A stretch of DNA of 30,559 bases, from positions 1 to 30,559 of IMG/VR virus record IMGVR_UViG_3300009103_000115; one strand, 5' to 3'. The DNA is from a virus. Position numbers and translations under genes: made by a program. Below the pieces are notes generated by a model. The model was not told the origin of the DNA and ran no database searches. It was given only the letters and a program-made list of their open reading frames with translations. This document shows positions 25,105 to 30,559 of the stretch, one piece after another (within the stretch, counting starts at the first letter, position 1; each line of letters starts with the position of its first letter).

Positions 25105-26334
25105 TTATTTCAAATGTCGGGTTGTTATTCCTTGTATTGCATACCTTGTTGCATCCCATGCGTGATTGTTCTTGTCTACTGGGATATTAAGTAGCTTACC
25201 TGTCGTTTTATCTTCTTCCCATACATATCCAATCTGTTCGGCTTTTAAATGGATATTATCAACAATGTAAATTGTTCCAAAGCCTTTTATTGCGTTTATT
25301 CCTTCAATTATGGAGTTAGGACCTTTTTGCGCTCCTCTTACTTTCCATCGTCCATTTGAAGGAGATTGTAGCTCCTTTATAGTCTTAGGGCTGGCACTGT
25401 CAGCAAATATGTATTTACGTTTAGATATGCCCAAATCTTTGAGTTTTTTTGCAATATCTGGGCTAGTTAATCCAGTTTCATAAATGAGTAATTGCAAATA
25501 TAGATTCCCTTCTGACAACCTTAGTCTAACTAAGGTAGTAGGATCGTTTGTAAATCCAAAATCCATGCCGTAGGCTTCTTTCTTGTACACTTTAGGCATT
25601 TCTGAAACCCAAACAACATTAGGAAATACAACTAATTCAGTAGCGCCAGTCTTGCCAAGCAAGTAAACTTTTTTAAATTCTGCATTTACTCTTCCTTTTG
25701 CTATAAGTTCTCTTTTTACCTTTTCTGGAACGAACTTATTATGGCTAAGATTAGAATAAATCATTTTGGTTCCTATTTTTCCAATGAACTTATCATGAAA
25801 CCAAAATGGTGCATCTGGATTGTAATCTACAAAAGTTCTGATTTTGGCTCTAAACATTAATTGTTCAGCAATTTTCCAAGCTATACCATTTGCCTCATTA
25901 ATAAAGACATAGTGCCGTTTACCACTCTTAGCGTCTTGCCAATTTTTAAAAGAACTAAACTCTAGTTTTGCACCATTTAGCGCGAATTTAGCAACTTTAT
26001 CCGTTTTATTGTATTGGTGTTTAAAAAAGTGCCTACAATTTTCAGGAAAAGAGTTAATGATGATGTCTACTACATTGTCAAAATCGGTTATGGCTCCTTT
26101 TTTTAGATTAGGTATGTCTTGACCTACTACAGTTGTAACAATCGGCTCTCGCCTGCCTTCTTTGTCGTAGTATTCAGTTGATAACGTTAAATAAAAAAGA
26201 ACCTGTAAGATACTAAATGTCTTCCCTGACCATGTACCTCCTTGGTTACCAACAACGGGTTCAGTAGCTGCTATATTAGCCAGAAATATGGGTGACTCAT
26301 AAACAGGATTATTTATTATTATTGTTTGGTTCAT
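25105..26334 (-). CDS. terL: Terminase large subunit, 409 aa
   Basis: ATPase and nuclease motor that packages the genome through the portal. Seen directly: Walker A GGTWSGKT (residues 32-39); Walker B-like VFINEAN (143-149), with Asn where many families have Asp and the Glu in place; coupling motif VDYNP (169-173); nuclease acidic residues in YGMDFGFTNDP (~255), FADSASP (~315) and NHAWDATRY near the C terminus (Asp394). All are in the expected order for the RNase-H-like nuclease of Terminase_3/6-type proteins. Length is normal. Its start overlaps the small terminase end by 26 bases. Confidence 0.93.
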   Translation of the reverse strand: MNQTIIINNPVYESPIFLANIAATEPVVGNQGGTWSGKTFSILQVLFYLTLSTEYYDKEGRREPIVTTVVGQDIPNLKKGAITDFDNVVDIIINSFPENCRHFFKHQYNKTDKVAKFALNGAKLEFSSFKNWQDAKSGKRHYVFINEANGIAWKIAEQLMFRAKIRTFVDYNPDAPFWFHDKFIGKIGTKMIYSNLSHNKFVPEKVKRELIAKGRVNAEFKKVYLLGKTGATELVVFPNVVWVSEMPKVYKKEAYGMDFGFTNDPTTLVRLRLSEGNLYLQLLIYETGLTSPDIAKKLKDLGISKRKYIFADSASPKTIKELQSPSNGRWKVRGAQKGPNSIIEGINAIKGFGTIYIVDNIHLKAEQIGYVWEEDKTTGKLLNIPVDKNNHAWDATRYAIQGITTRHLK

Positions 26335-26902
26335 CCTCTGTAAAGTCTCTTATGTTTTTTTCTTCACTTGGCAGTATATTGGGCGTGGACGACCCTATAT
26401 TTAATATCATAGTCCCTTTGAAGGTTCCGTCGTCTTCATTTAATGAGGGTTCATCAAACCCAAGCATTTTATTTAGCATGTTTATAGCCTTTAATTTATC
26501 ATGCATTTTAATTTTATAGGTCTCCTTGTTCCCGCCTTCAAATTCTGTATGGATATGGGTAAATTCGGATATAGCGGCTTTTTCGTCCTCTGTTAGGTCA
26601 TCAAAATCTTTAAATTCCGTCCAATTCTTTTTGAAATCAGATACATTAGTATAAGCAACCTTTTTTAATTCCAAAATATTCCTTATAGCTGTTACACCTG
26701 TTATTTTAGATAAGTCCTTCTGTATTTCTTCGATATAGGCTTTTACGTTAAGTTTTGTTAAGTTCTGTGAGGCTTGTTCTTTTGCTGTTCTATGGCTATA
26801 CCCAGCAGCTATTGCAGCCCTAGCACCATTACAGTCAATAACATATTCCTCACAAAATCTACGCTGCTTGTTGGTTAGCGGTTTTTCCTCATCTTTTTTC
26901 AT
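26309..26902 (-). CDS. terS: Terminase small subunit, 197 aa
   Basis: The N-terminal pattern LTNKQRRFCEEYVIDCNGAR, AAIAAGYSHRTA, KVNVKAYI-type helix (here KLNVKAYIEE) is the Terminase_2 signature: a helix-turn-helix that binds the packaging site. A helical centre (residues 60-150) forms the oligomeric ring, and the C terminus is acidic and poorly ordered (EDEPNNNNK). It recognises phage DNA and regulates the large subunit. The final 26 bases overlap terL, implying coupling. First gene of the recognised late module. Confidence 0.93.
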   Translation of the reverse strand: MKKDEEKPLTNKQRRFCEEYVIDCNGARAAIAAGYSHRTAKEQASQNLTKLNVKAYIEEIQKDLSKITGVTAIRNILELKKVAYTNVSDFKKNWTEFKDFDDLTEDEKAAISEFTHIHTEFEGGNKETYKIKMHDKLKAINMLNKMLGFDEPSLNEDDGTFKGTMILNIGSSTPNILPSEEKNIRDFTEDEPNNNNK

Positions 26903-26927
26903 AAACGTCTCTATTTATGCTAAAAAA

Positions 26928-27146
26928 TCATTTGATTGTTATCTCACAAAAGTTATTACTTAACTTATGCTTGTATTTCTTCCCATTTTCAATGTCCTCA
27001 ATAAACTCCCACTCTGTATTGTTATCATAGGTCTTTATTTTGGAGGTATAAAAATCCAAGGCTTTTTGTTCGTCTCCAATCTTAGTTGTTCCTGTTGCGG
27101 TATTATTGGTTTTTGGTTCGTATGTGTATTCCTTTATTGTTTTCAT
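26928..27146 (-). CDS. Hypothetical protein, 72 aa
   Basis: Small, polar, Lys/Thr/Asn-rich protein with an early YTYEPKTNNTATGTTK segment and a C-terminal KYKHKLSNNF basic stretch. No cysteine cluster, no membrane segment. It begins at ATG 27146, which overlaps the stop of a short upstream frame as ATGA, and ends 25 bases before terS. No family recognised. Confidence 0.55.
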   Translation of the reverse strand: MKTIKEYTYEPKTNNTATGTTKIGDEQKALDFYTSKIKTYDNNTEWEFIEDIENGKKYKHKLSNNFCEITIK

Positions 27147-27229
27147 TTTGTCATTATGTTAACTGAATCTTTAGCCCATTCTTCGCACCGTTGTCTTATT
27201 TGTTTATCAGATGGTTTTCCTTTTTCTTT
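27143..27229 (-). pseudogene. Short start-less ORF coupled to the next gene (decayed or frameshifted)
   Basis: 28 codons between two in-frame stops, reading KEKGKPSDKQIRQRCEEWAKDSVNIMTK in two halves (KEKGKPSDKQIRQRCEEW; AKDSVNIMTK), with coding-like composition. Its TGA overlaps the ATG of the 72-residue gene (ATGA), a real-gene type of junction, yet no ATG, GTG or TTG is present in the frame. In the frame one base ahead, a TTG and a Lys-rich run (LLVKKKKENH) precede it and would join after a -1 shift in the A-rich stretch. Likely a small gene damaged by an indel; chance is possible. Confidence 0.35.
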
Positions 27230-27318
27230 TTAACTAGCAAAGAATTGGTCTATATTATGGTTTGACCTCTCAGTGAAAACTAATGAGACTAGTGATAATA
27301 TTTTCACTTCCTCTTTTT

Positions 27319-27699
27319 TTATTCAAATATCTCTTTTTCTAGATCAATCTTTCGATGCATTAAAGTTATCAGCTTTGTGATTTGCTCCATGTTCTCACCT
27401 TCATACTTTAGGTCAAACAAGTAGTCAAATGTCACTGTTTCCATGGTCAACCATTTGTTTATGACATCAACATACTCAGCCGCAGTGGGAAACACTGCGG
27501 CTGTAGCAAGGTAATGCATAAGTTCAATATTGTTGCACTTACTCAGATCTTTTATAAAAATCGAACGCTCTTCTTTTTTTATCTTAGCGTTCTTTAGCTT
27601 CTGCTTTGCTTTTTTATAAAGGATTCTGAAATCACTATCCCTTTTATATTCGGCAAAGCGCAGCTTATTCAATTTTTTTTTGATTAGTTTGGTTATCAT
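27319..27699 (-). CDS. Hypothetical protein, 126 aa
   Basis: The first 60 residues are Lys-rich and helical (IKKKLNKLRFAEYKRD; KAKQKLKNAKIKKEER), the rest is a more hydrophobic helical domain containing an ATAAVFPTAAEYVDVINKW stretch. No signal peptide. It overlaps the lipoprotein gene upstream by 35 bases. The basic half could bind nucleic acid. No family recognised. The overlap resembles an Rz/Rz1 pair only superficially, because this protein has no N-terminal membrane anchor. Confidence 0.58.
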   Translation of the reverse strand: MITKLIKKKLNKLRFAEYKRDSDFRILYKKAKQKLKNAKIKKEERSIFIKDLSKCNNIELMHYLATAAVFPTAAEYVDVINKWLTMETVTFDYLFDLKYEGENMEQITKLITLMHRKIDLEKEIFE

Positions 27700-27967
27700 G
27701 TTTTTTTATTTCTTTCCAAGCTTGCTTTAAGCAGAACTCAACTCCATAAAGAGAATGGAAATGGCTACGTTCAAAAAATTTGCCTTTCATATTAGTAAGG
27801 CTAATTCTCCTTGATATTAAGCTATCTTGGTAAGCTCTCATACGCCAAAACAACAGCGTATCTATTTTTGGAACTTTTTGAAGTTCTGTTATTTCGGTTT
27901 TAACATTATGTTGATTACATGACATTAAAGATAGCAAAAAAATAATACTTAAAAAAATCTTTCTCAT
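27665..27967 (-). CDS. Small lipoprotein, 100 aa
   Basis: MRKIFLSIIFLLSLMSC is a textbook lipoprotein signal: basic n-region, long hydrophobic core, LMSC lipobox with Cys17. The mature part (83 residues) is charged and helical (LLFWRMRAYQDSLISRRIS). It should be exported and lipid-anchored in the envelope. As a second phage-encoded lipoprotein outside the tail operon, it may be a superinfection-exclusion or envelope factor. A spanin is less likely: there is no paired inner-membrane partner and no C-terminal transmembrane helix. Confidence 0.7.
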   Translation of the reverse strand: MRKIFLSIIFLLSLMSCNQHNVKTEITELQKVPKIDTLLFWRMRAYQDSLISRRISLTNMKGKFFERSHFHSLYGVEFCLKQAWKEIKKHDNQTNQKKIE

Positions 27968-28055
27968 TAGGACGTTGTCTCATGTGGGGATGTTAAAAAA
28001 TAAAAACTAGAGATTCATTTCAATTACTTTCAGGTTTTTGAGCAAGTTCGGAAGT

Positions 28056-28178
28056 CTATACTCCTACTTTGTTAATAATTTCATTTGTGCTTAACTGGGT
28101 TGTTTTTTGGACTACTTGATTGCTATAATTATTAAACGCTTTTATCTTGGCTTTTTTATATCGATCTATTTTTTTCAT
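28056..28178 (-). CDS. Possible 40-residue basic protein
   Basis: ATG-initiated ORF (MKKIDRYKKAKIKAFNNYSN..., 40 residues) with a strongly basic, helical N terminus and a polar end. It is preceded by the A/T-rich leader usual here. The start overlaps the end of the next small ORF upstream by 23 bases. No family recognised. Short length makes this tentative. Confidence 0.35.
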   Translation of the reverse strand: MKKIDRYKKAKIKAFNNYSNQVVQKTTQLSTNEIINKVGV

Positions 28179-28251
28179 TGTACATAATCTCTATTGCTTC
28201 ATCAAGGAATGCTTTTATTAATTTTGCCTCGCAAGTTGTTAATTTTAACAC
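28156..28251 (-). CDS. Possible 31-residue ORF with GTG start
   Basis: Frame VLKLTTCEAKLIKAFLDEAI... followed by EIMYNEKNRSI and TAA. Composition is coding-like and amphipathic, but the only start is a GTG that lies immediately behind the terminator at 28261-28287. It could be the remnant of a longer gene whose 5' end is lost; an in-frame stop occurs 11 codons upstream. Confidence 0.25.
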   Translation of the reverse strand: MLKLTTCEAKLIKAFLDEAIEIMYNEKNRSI

Positions 28252-28287
28252 TTTTAAAACGGGAGGCTGCGATCAAAACAACCTCCC
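28252..28287 (-). terminator. Strong rho-independent terminator on the - strand
   Basis: The - strand sequence GGGAGGTTG...CAGCCTCCC forms a stem of 10 pairs (six Watson-Crick G-C/A-T pairs, then T-G, T-A, G-C, T-G) with a 7-base loop, followed by GTTTTAAAA. It lies after the 148-residue gene and the tRNA-like element, so it would end the transcript holding both. Confidence 0.75.
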
Positions 28288-28316
28288 TATACTAACCGAA
28301 ATAAAACAAAATATTA

Positions 28317-28376
28317 TAGTAACACAGTCGGGAACCCAAGACCCAAGCCTCTAACTAACTGAGCTACTAGAACGTT
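28317..28376 (-). ncRNA. tRNA-like structured RNA, incomplete (tRNA-Pro-like anticodon arm)
   Basis: On the - strand the sequence GTTCTAGTAGCTCAGTTAGT followed by TAGAGG matches the 5' part of a tRNA: acceptor strand, TA at positions 8-9, D-arm GCTC...GAGG with one mismatch. A hairpin TTGGG/CCCGA follows, with loop TCTTGGGTT, in which CTTGGGT would be an anticodon loop reading TGG (Pro). The T-arm and the matching 3' acceptor strand (CTAGAAC) are missing. Instead TAGTAGC (28363-28369) can pair with GTTACTA (28317-28323) to close the structure with 7 pairs including one G-T. It is therefore a relic or a tRNA mimic, not a standard tRNA. Confidence 0.35.
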
Positions 28377-28383
28377 TTAAACA

Positions 28384-28422
28384 CTACCAAGCCCCGATAT
28401 AATCAGAGCGAGGTAGACGGGG
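28384..28422 (-). other. Two interleaved complementary stems (possible pseudoknot or switch)
   Basis: CCCCG (28418-28422 on the - strand) pairs with CGGGG (28392-28396), and CTACC (28412-28416) pairs with GGTAG (28384-28388). The two stems interleave, so they would form a pseudoknot or exclude each other. Just upstream the - strand reads TTCAAATCCCCC, like a T-loop with its 3' stem. The element lies between the stop of the 148-residue gene and the tRNA-like sequence. Stems are only 5 bp and could be chance. Confidence 0.25.
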
Positions 28423-28436
28423 GATTTGAATTTATT

Positions 28437-28883
28437 TTATAGAAGTCCTTTTTCCATTAGGAATTCTTTCATTTTGAATTTGGCTCCAATTTCTCTTGGG
28501 GCTGACTGACGGAATAAAGTTCTATAAACTCCTTCTTCTATTAAATCTAAGCCATTTGCAGGAGGGGATTCTAATGGAACAAACTGAACATACTCAACAA
28601 TATCCTTACCTTTACCTTTTTCCTCCTTTACAACCAACTCAAAAACTTTCGATGTACCAAAACCTTCAATTACAATTTCATCAGGAAGGGTTTGAAATAA
28701 AGCTACCAACTTGTCCCAAAGTTCGTGCGCTTCCTCTATTATTTCGGGTAAATCTTCTAAGATAAAGTCCTTAATCGTTAGGATTGTTTTACCATTAATT
28801 TTTTCTAAGAAAGAAAGATTAACAACTCCATTTTTGGAGCTATTTACTTTAGCTGTTTTGTTATTTATTTTTACAATTTGCAT
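28437..28883 (-). CDS. Hypothetical protein, 148 aa
   Basis: Beta-rich N terminus (KTAKVNSSKNGVVNLSFL), an acidic helix in the middle (ILEDLPEIIEEAHELWDKLV), then strands with FELVVKEEKGKGKDIVEYVQF and a final helix. Soluble, no cysteine. Its start is followed upstream by a gap of 196 bases that holds the hairpin at 28939-28958 and no ORF, so it may have its own promoter; I see no convincing Bacteroidota promoter (TTG / TAnnTTTG) there. No family recognised. Confidence 0.68.
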   Translation of the reverse strand: MQIVKINNKTAKVNSSKNGVVNLSFLEKINGKTILTIKDFILEDLPEIIEEAHELWDKLVALFQTLPDEIVIEGFGTSKVFELVVKEEKGKGKDIVEYVQFVPLESPPANGLDLIEEGVYRTLFRQSAPREIGAKFKMKEFLMEKGLL

Positions 28884-28938
28884 GTTTTATTGTTTTATCG
28901 GCTTCCAAAATAATGGATTATATAATTTGGTTATAAGA

Positions 28939-28958
28939 AGCCACCCCGAAAGGTGGCT
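28939..28958 (-). terminator. Terminator-like hairpin after the SSB-like gene
   Basis: Perfect 7-bp stem AGCCACC/GGTGGCT with a 6-base loop. It lies about 120 bases after the stop of the SSB-like gene. The - strand run after it (TTCTTAT) is only partly T-rich, while the + strand side has ATTGTTTTGTTTT, so efficiency may be better in the opposite direction. Probably separates the SSB/YopX transcript from the next gene. Confidence 0.6.
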
Positions 28959-29079
28959 ATTGTTTTGTTTTGGATACCATTTCTAAAATCAACGATTAAG
29001 AAATAATTACAATACGAAGATAAGGCATTGTTTTTGAATTTCCAAGCTTTTGAAAATTTTTATTTGTTTTTTTTAAAAA

Positions 29080-29451
29080 TTAGAATGGTAATTCATCTAC
29101 AAACAAGTCTGCTGGTGGTTCTGCATCAGCAGATTGAAAAGGTGTTTCAGTCGTTTGAGGGGCTTTATCTTGCTCTTTTTCTAAGCGCCATGCATTTAGA
29201 GATACAAAATACTTCACTTCATTTTTAGGGCTTGTCCATTCTCTCCCACGAATGTTGAAGTAAACAACAATGTTTTCTCCTTTCTTAAAGTCTAAAATTT
29301 TATCGCAATTATCTTGTGTTAGTTCAAATTTAACCAATTGAGCATATTTGTCATCTGTTTTAATAACAAACTCACGTTTTTTAAATGAGTCGCTAACTTG
29401 TACCGTTTCAAATACCTGGTATACTGTTCCTGTTAATTTTAATTCTGACAT
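29080..29451 (-). CDS. DUF3127-type single-stranded DNA-binding-like protein, 123 aa
   Basis: OB-fold-like beta protein: KLTGTVYQVFETVQV, then KKREFVIKTDDKYAQLVKFEL, KGENIVVYFNIRGREW, and a strand ending in LNAWRLEK. This series matches DUF3127, a Bacteroidota family related to SSB as I know it. The C terminus is Pro/Asp/Glu-rich and ends in VDELPF, like the acidic tip of SSB proteins (DDDIPF) that recruits repair and replication partners. It would coat ssDNA during phage replication or recombination. Length is normal for the family. Confidence 0.82.
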   Translation of the reverse strand: MSELKLTGTVYQVFETVQVSDSFKKREFVIKTDDKYAQLVKFELTQDNCDKILDFKKGENIVVYFNIRGREWTSPKNEVKYFVSLNAWRLEKEQDKAPQTTETPFQSADAEPPADLFVDELPF

Positions 29452-29452
29452 T

Positions 29453-29800
29453 TTATTTATTGTTAAGTTTTGAAAAATCAGTTAATGGCATAGAACTATA
29501 ATTTATAAGATTATCTCCCGTATTACTAACTGTTATTATATTACATCCATGTTGAAATATTAAATCGTCTTTTAAACCCATTGCTTTATGCACATGCAAG
29601 AATAGACTAACCATCTGCATACGTTTAATATCTACTTTTTCTAATTGCTTTTTTAGGATTTCTGCTTCCTCTTTTAAGGCATTATACTTTGTATCCACTT
29701 CTGTTAATAATCTGTATGTTTGCCCTGCATTATCAGCAGAGTTTCTAACTACATCACAGACCCCACTGTAACTATATCCTGTTTCCTCTATTAATGACAT
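29453..29800 (-). CDS. Hypothetical coiled-coil protein, 115 aa
   Basis: A helical region around residues 28-60 (LLTEVDTKYNALKEEAEILK) with heptad spacing is followed by a shorter mixed domain ending in a hydrophilic tail. No membrane segment. One base separates it from the SSB-like gene, so it is probably in the same operon. Not recognised as a family; an SSB or recombination accessory protein is one option. Confidence 0.62.
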   Translation of the reverse strand: MSLIEETGYSYSGVCDVVRNSADNAGQTYRLLTEVDTKYNALKEEAEILKKQLEKVDIKRMQMVSLFLHVHKAMGLKDDLIFQHGCNIITVSNTGDNLINYSSMPLTDFSKLNNK

Positions 29801-29833
29801 TGTTTTTAATTTAGATTGTTTTATTAATGTGTT

Positions 29834-29992
29834 TTAATTCAATCGTTCTATTCCAATAACCAGCAACCGTTTTAGTTTCAGCTGGTCAATTTGATACTTA
29901 AGTTGTATTATTAGTTGCTGCTCTGTTGTCTTTGCGGCTTGTAGTTCTTTATTAGCCTGCTTTTTTAGTATTATTAGGCTGTGTTCAATCAT
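29834..29992 (-). CDS. Small helical protein, 52 aa
   Basis: ATG at 29992 begins MIEHSLIILKKQANKELQAA, followed by a Gln-rich helix and a basic end (KLKRLLVIGIERLN), stop at 29834. The start overlaps the YopX stop by eight bases (ATGATTGA), a coupled arrangement. The whole chain is amphipathic helix, likely a coiled coil. No family recognised, but the frame, start and spacing look like a real gene. Confidence 0.6.
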   Translation of the reverse strand: MIEHSLIILKKQANKELQAAKTTEQQLIIQLKYQIDQLKLKRLLVIGIERLN

Positions 29993-30434
29993 TGTTCAAA
30001 AGTTCTGGGTTGTCGTGAATGTTGCCTATTACTTCAAAGCTTTCTTCGTGCAATCCATACAAAGAGCTAAAAGTAAAAGGTGGCATTTCTTCTAAATTTT
30101 CATACCCTGTGTAGTCTAAGAAAGCGTTATCCATCTGGTCAACAACCTTTACCCCGTATGAACCGACAGCCGCTATCAAGACAACAACACCTTTAAACTC
30201 TTTTTCAATTTCGGTACCATCAAAAAGAAATTGATGCACTAAAATCACATCACCTTTGTAAATGTCGCGCTCGTTTTGGTCTGGAAACCCTATGTACTGC
30301 CCCACTGTTTCGGGGTCTACTGTTCTCATACGCTCGAATGCTTTCTTTATAAAACATTTCGCTCCGTCGTAATAAATAAATCCATAAACCCACTCACCAT
30401 TTTCAATACATTTCGCTCTAAATTTGTAATCCAT
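29985..30434 (-). CDS. YopX family protein, 149 aa
   Basis: I start at ATG 30434 (MDYKFRAKCIENGEWVYGF), because the frame also runs upstream to the window edge but YopX proteins begin with 'KFRAK..GEWVYG'. Other YopX signatures are VDPETVGQYIGFPDQNER followed by DIYKGDVI and a C-terminal FEVIGNIHDNPELL. The family is common in phages and prophages of Firmicutes and Bacteroidota; its function is not established. Length is typical. Its end overlaps the 52-residue gene. Confidence 0.9.
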   Translation of the reverse strand: MDYKFRAKCIENGEWVYGFIYYDGAKCFIKKAFERMRTVDPETVGQYIGFPDQNERDIYKGDVILVHQFLFDGTEIEKEFKGVVVLIAAVGSYGVKVVDQMDNAFLDYTGYENLEEMPPFTFSSLYGLHEESFEVIGNIHDNPELLNND

Positions 30435-30450
30435 TGTAATTATAGTTTTA

Positions 30451-30558
30451 TTAGTTAATGATTGTTTTAATTCTGCCCCGACTTGCTGGAAGATTTTCTG
30501 CATAAACATACACTTTCCTTTGCTCAGTCGGTTTATTCTTTCGTCTATTTCTTTGGGT
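30451..30558 (-). CDS. Possible C-terminal end of an upstream gene (truncated at window edge)
   Basis: A frame open from the right edge ends at TAA 30451-30453, reading ...KPTEQRKVYVYAENLPASRG and then RIKTIIN. Third codon positions are A/T-rich like the neighbouring genes. A competing frame continuous with YopX is also open to the edge, so which is real cannot be decided here. Confidence 0.25.
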   Translation of the reverse strand, partial: TQRNRRKNKPTEQRKVYVYAENLPASRGRIKTIIN

Positions 30559-30559
30559 G

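Noticed and set aside
27319-27967. Rz/Rz1 spanin pair
   Set aside because: A lipoprotein overlaps another gene, but the partner has no N-terminal membrane anchor and the order is reversed from the usual nested pair.
4743-27977. 11-base sequence ttaggacgttg present at 4743-4753 and 27967-27977, near two gene starts
   Set aside because: Repeats of 11 bases are expected many times by chance in 30 kb of AT-rich DNA, and the two places have no other likeness.
28340-28430. Complete tRNA gene
   Set aside because: The D-arm and anticodon-arm are tRNA-like, but the T-arm and 3' acceptor strand are absent, so it is listed only as a tRNA-like element.
1-30559. CRISPR array, insertion sequence or integrase
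   Set aside because: No regular repeats with spacers, no transposase or recombinase motifs, and no terminal inverted repeats were seen in the window.

Overview
The window reads as a 30.6-kb segment of a siphovirus-type phage or prophage genome. It is AT-rich and almost fully coding. Three things point to a host in the Bacteroidota, possibly a flavobacterium. Genes start after A/T-rich leaders instead of clear Shine-Dalgarno boxes. Two proteins carry Bacteroidota-style lipoprotein signals. Several families have a Bacteroidota-phage look: a DUF3127 ssDNA-binding protein, YopX, and a tape-measure C terminus with a DSKGG...AILHNNERV motif. No integrase, repressor, host gene or attachment site is visible, so the lifestyle cannot be decided here.

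Layout. (1) Positions 1-3772 (+ strand): recombination and accessory genes. They comprise the C-terminal end of a probable YqaJ/lambda-exo-like nuclease, a NinB-like protein, hypothetical genes, an orphan cytosine-C5 DNA methyltransferase and three small proteins, two of them membrane proteins. A rho-independent terminator at 3844-3882 closes this operon where it meets the leftward late operon. (2) Positions 26902 down to 3924 (- strand): one long late module. Its order is small terminase, large terminase, a lipoprotein, a structural protein (candidate tail tube), a small protein, portal, a small acidic protein, scaffold, major capsid protein, a terminator hairpin, connector/neck/tail-terminator proteins, a small membrane protein, tail-assembly chaperone with a candidate -1 frameshift, tape measure, distal tail proteins including a 1173-residue protein ending in GloVer-type beta-propeller repeats, and finally small proteins, two with hydrophobic segments. 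(3) Positions 26928-30559 (- strand): small genes, a lipoprotein, a 469-base stretch lacking a long gene but holding tiny ORFs, a strong terminator and tRNA-like or otherwise structured RNA, then a 148-residue protein, the SSB-like gene, two small coiled-coil genes and YopX.

How it works together. The late operon has what is needed to package DNA and to build the head and a long non-contractile tail: tape measure and chaperone are present, and no sheath or baseplate-wedge proteins were recognised. Almost all late genes touch or overlap by 1-11 bases, so they are probably translationally coupled. The nuclease, NinB-like protein and SSB-like protein suggest phage-encoded recombination. The methyltransferase has no partner endonuclease and probably protects phage DNA. 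No endolysin was recognised.

Most notable: a well-supported candidate programmed -1 frameshift in the tail chaperone; a tail-tip beta-propeller that may bind the receptor; a zinc-knuckle-like insertion in the portal; a lipoprotein gene inside the head module; and the tRNA-like intergenic region at 28.3-28.4 kb.
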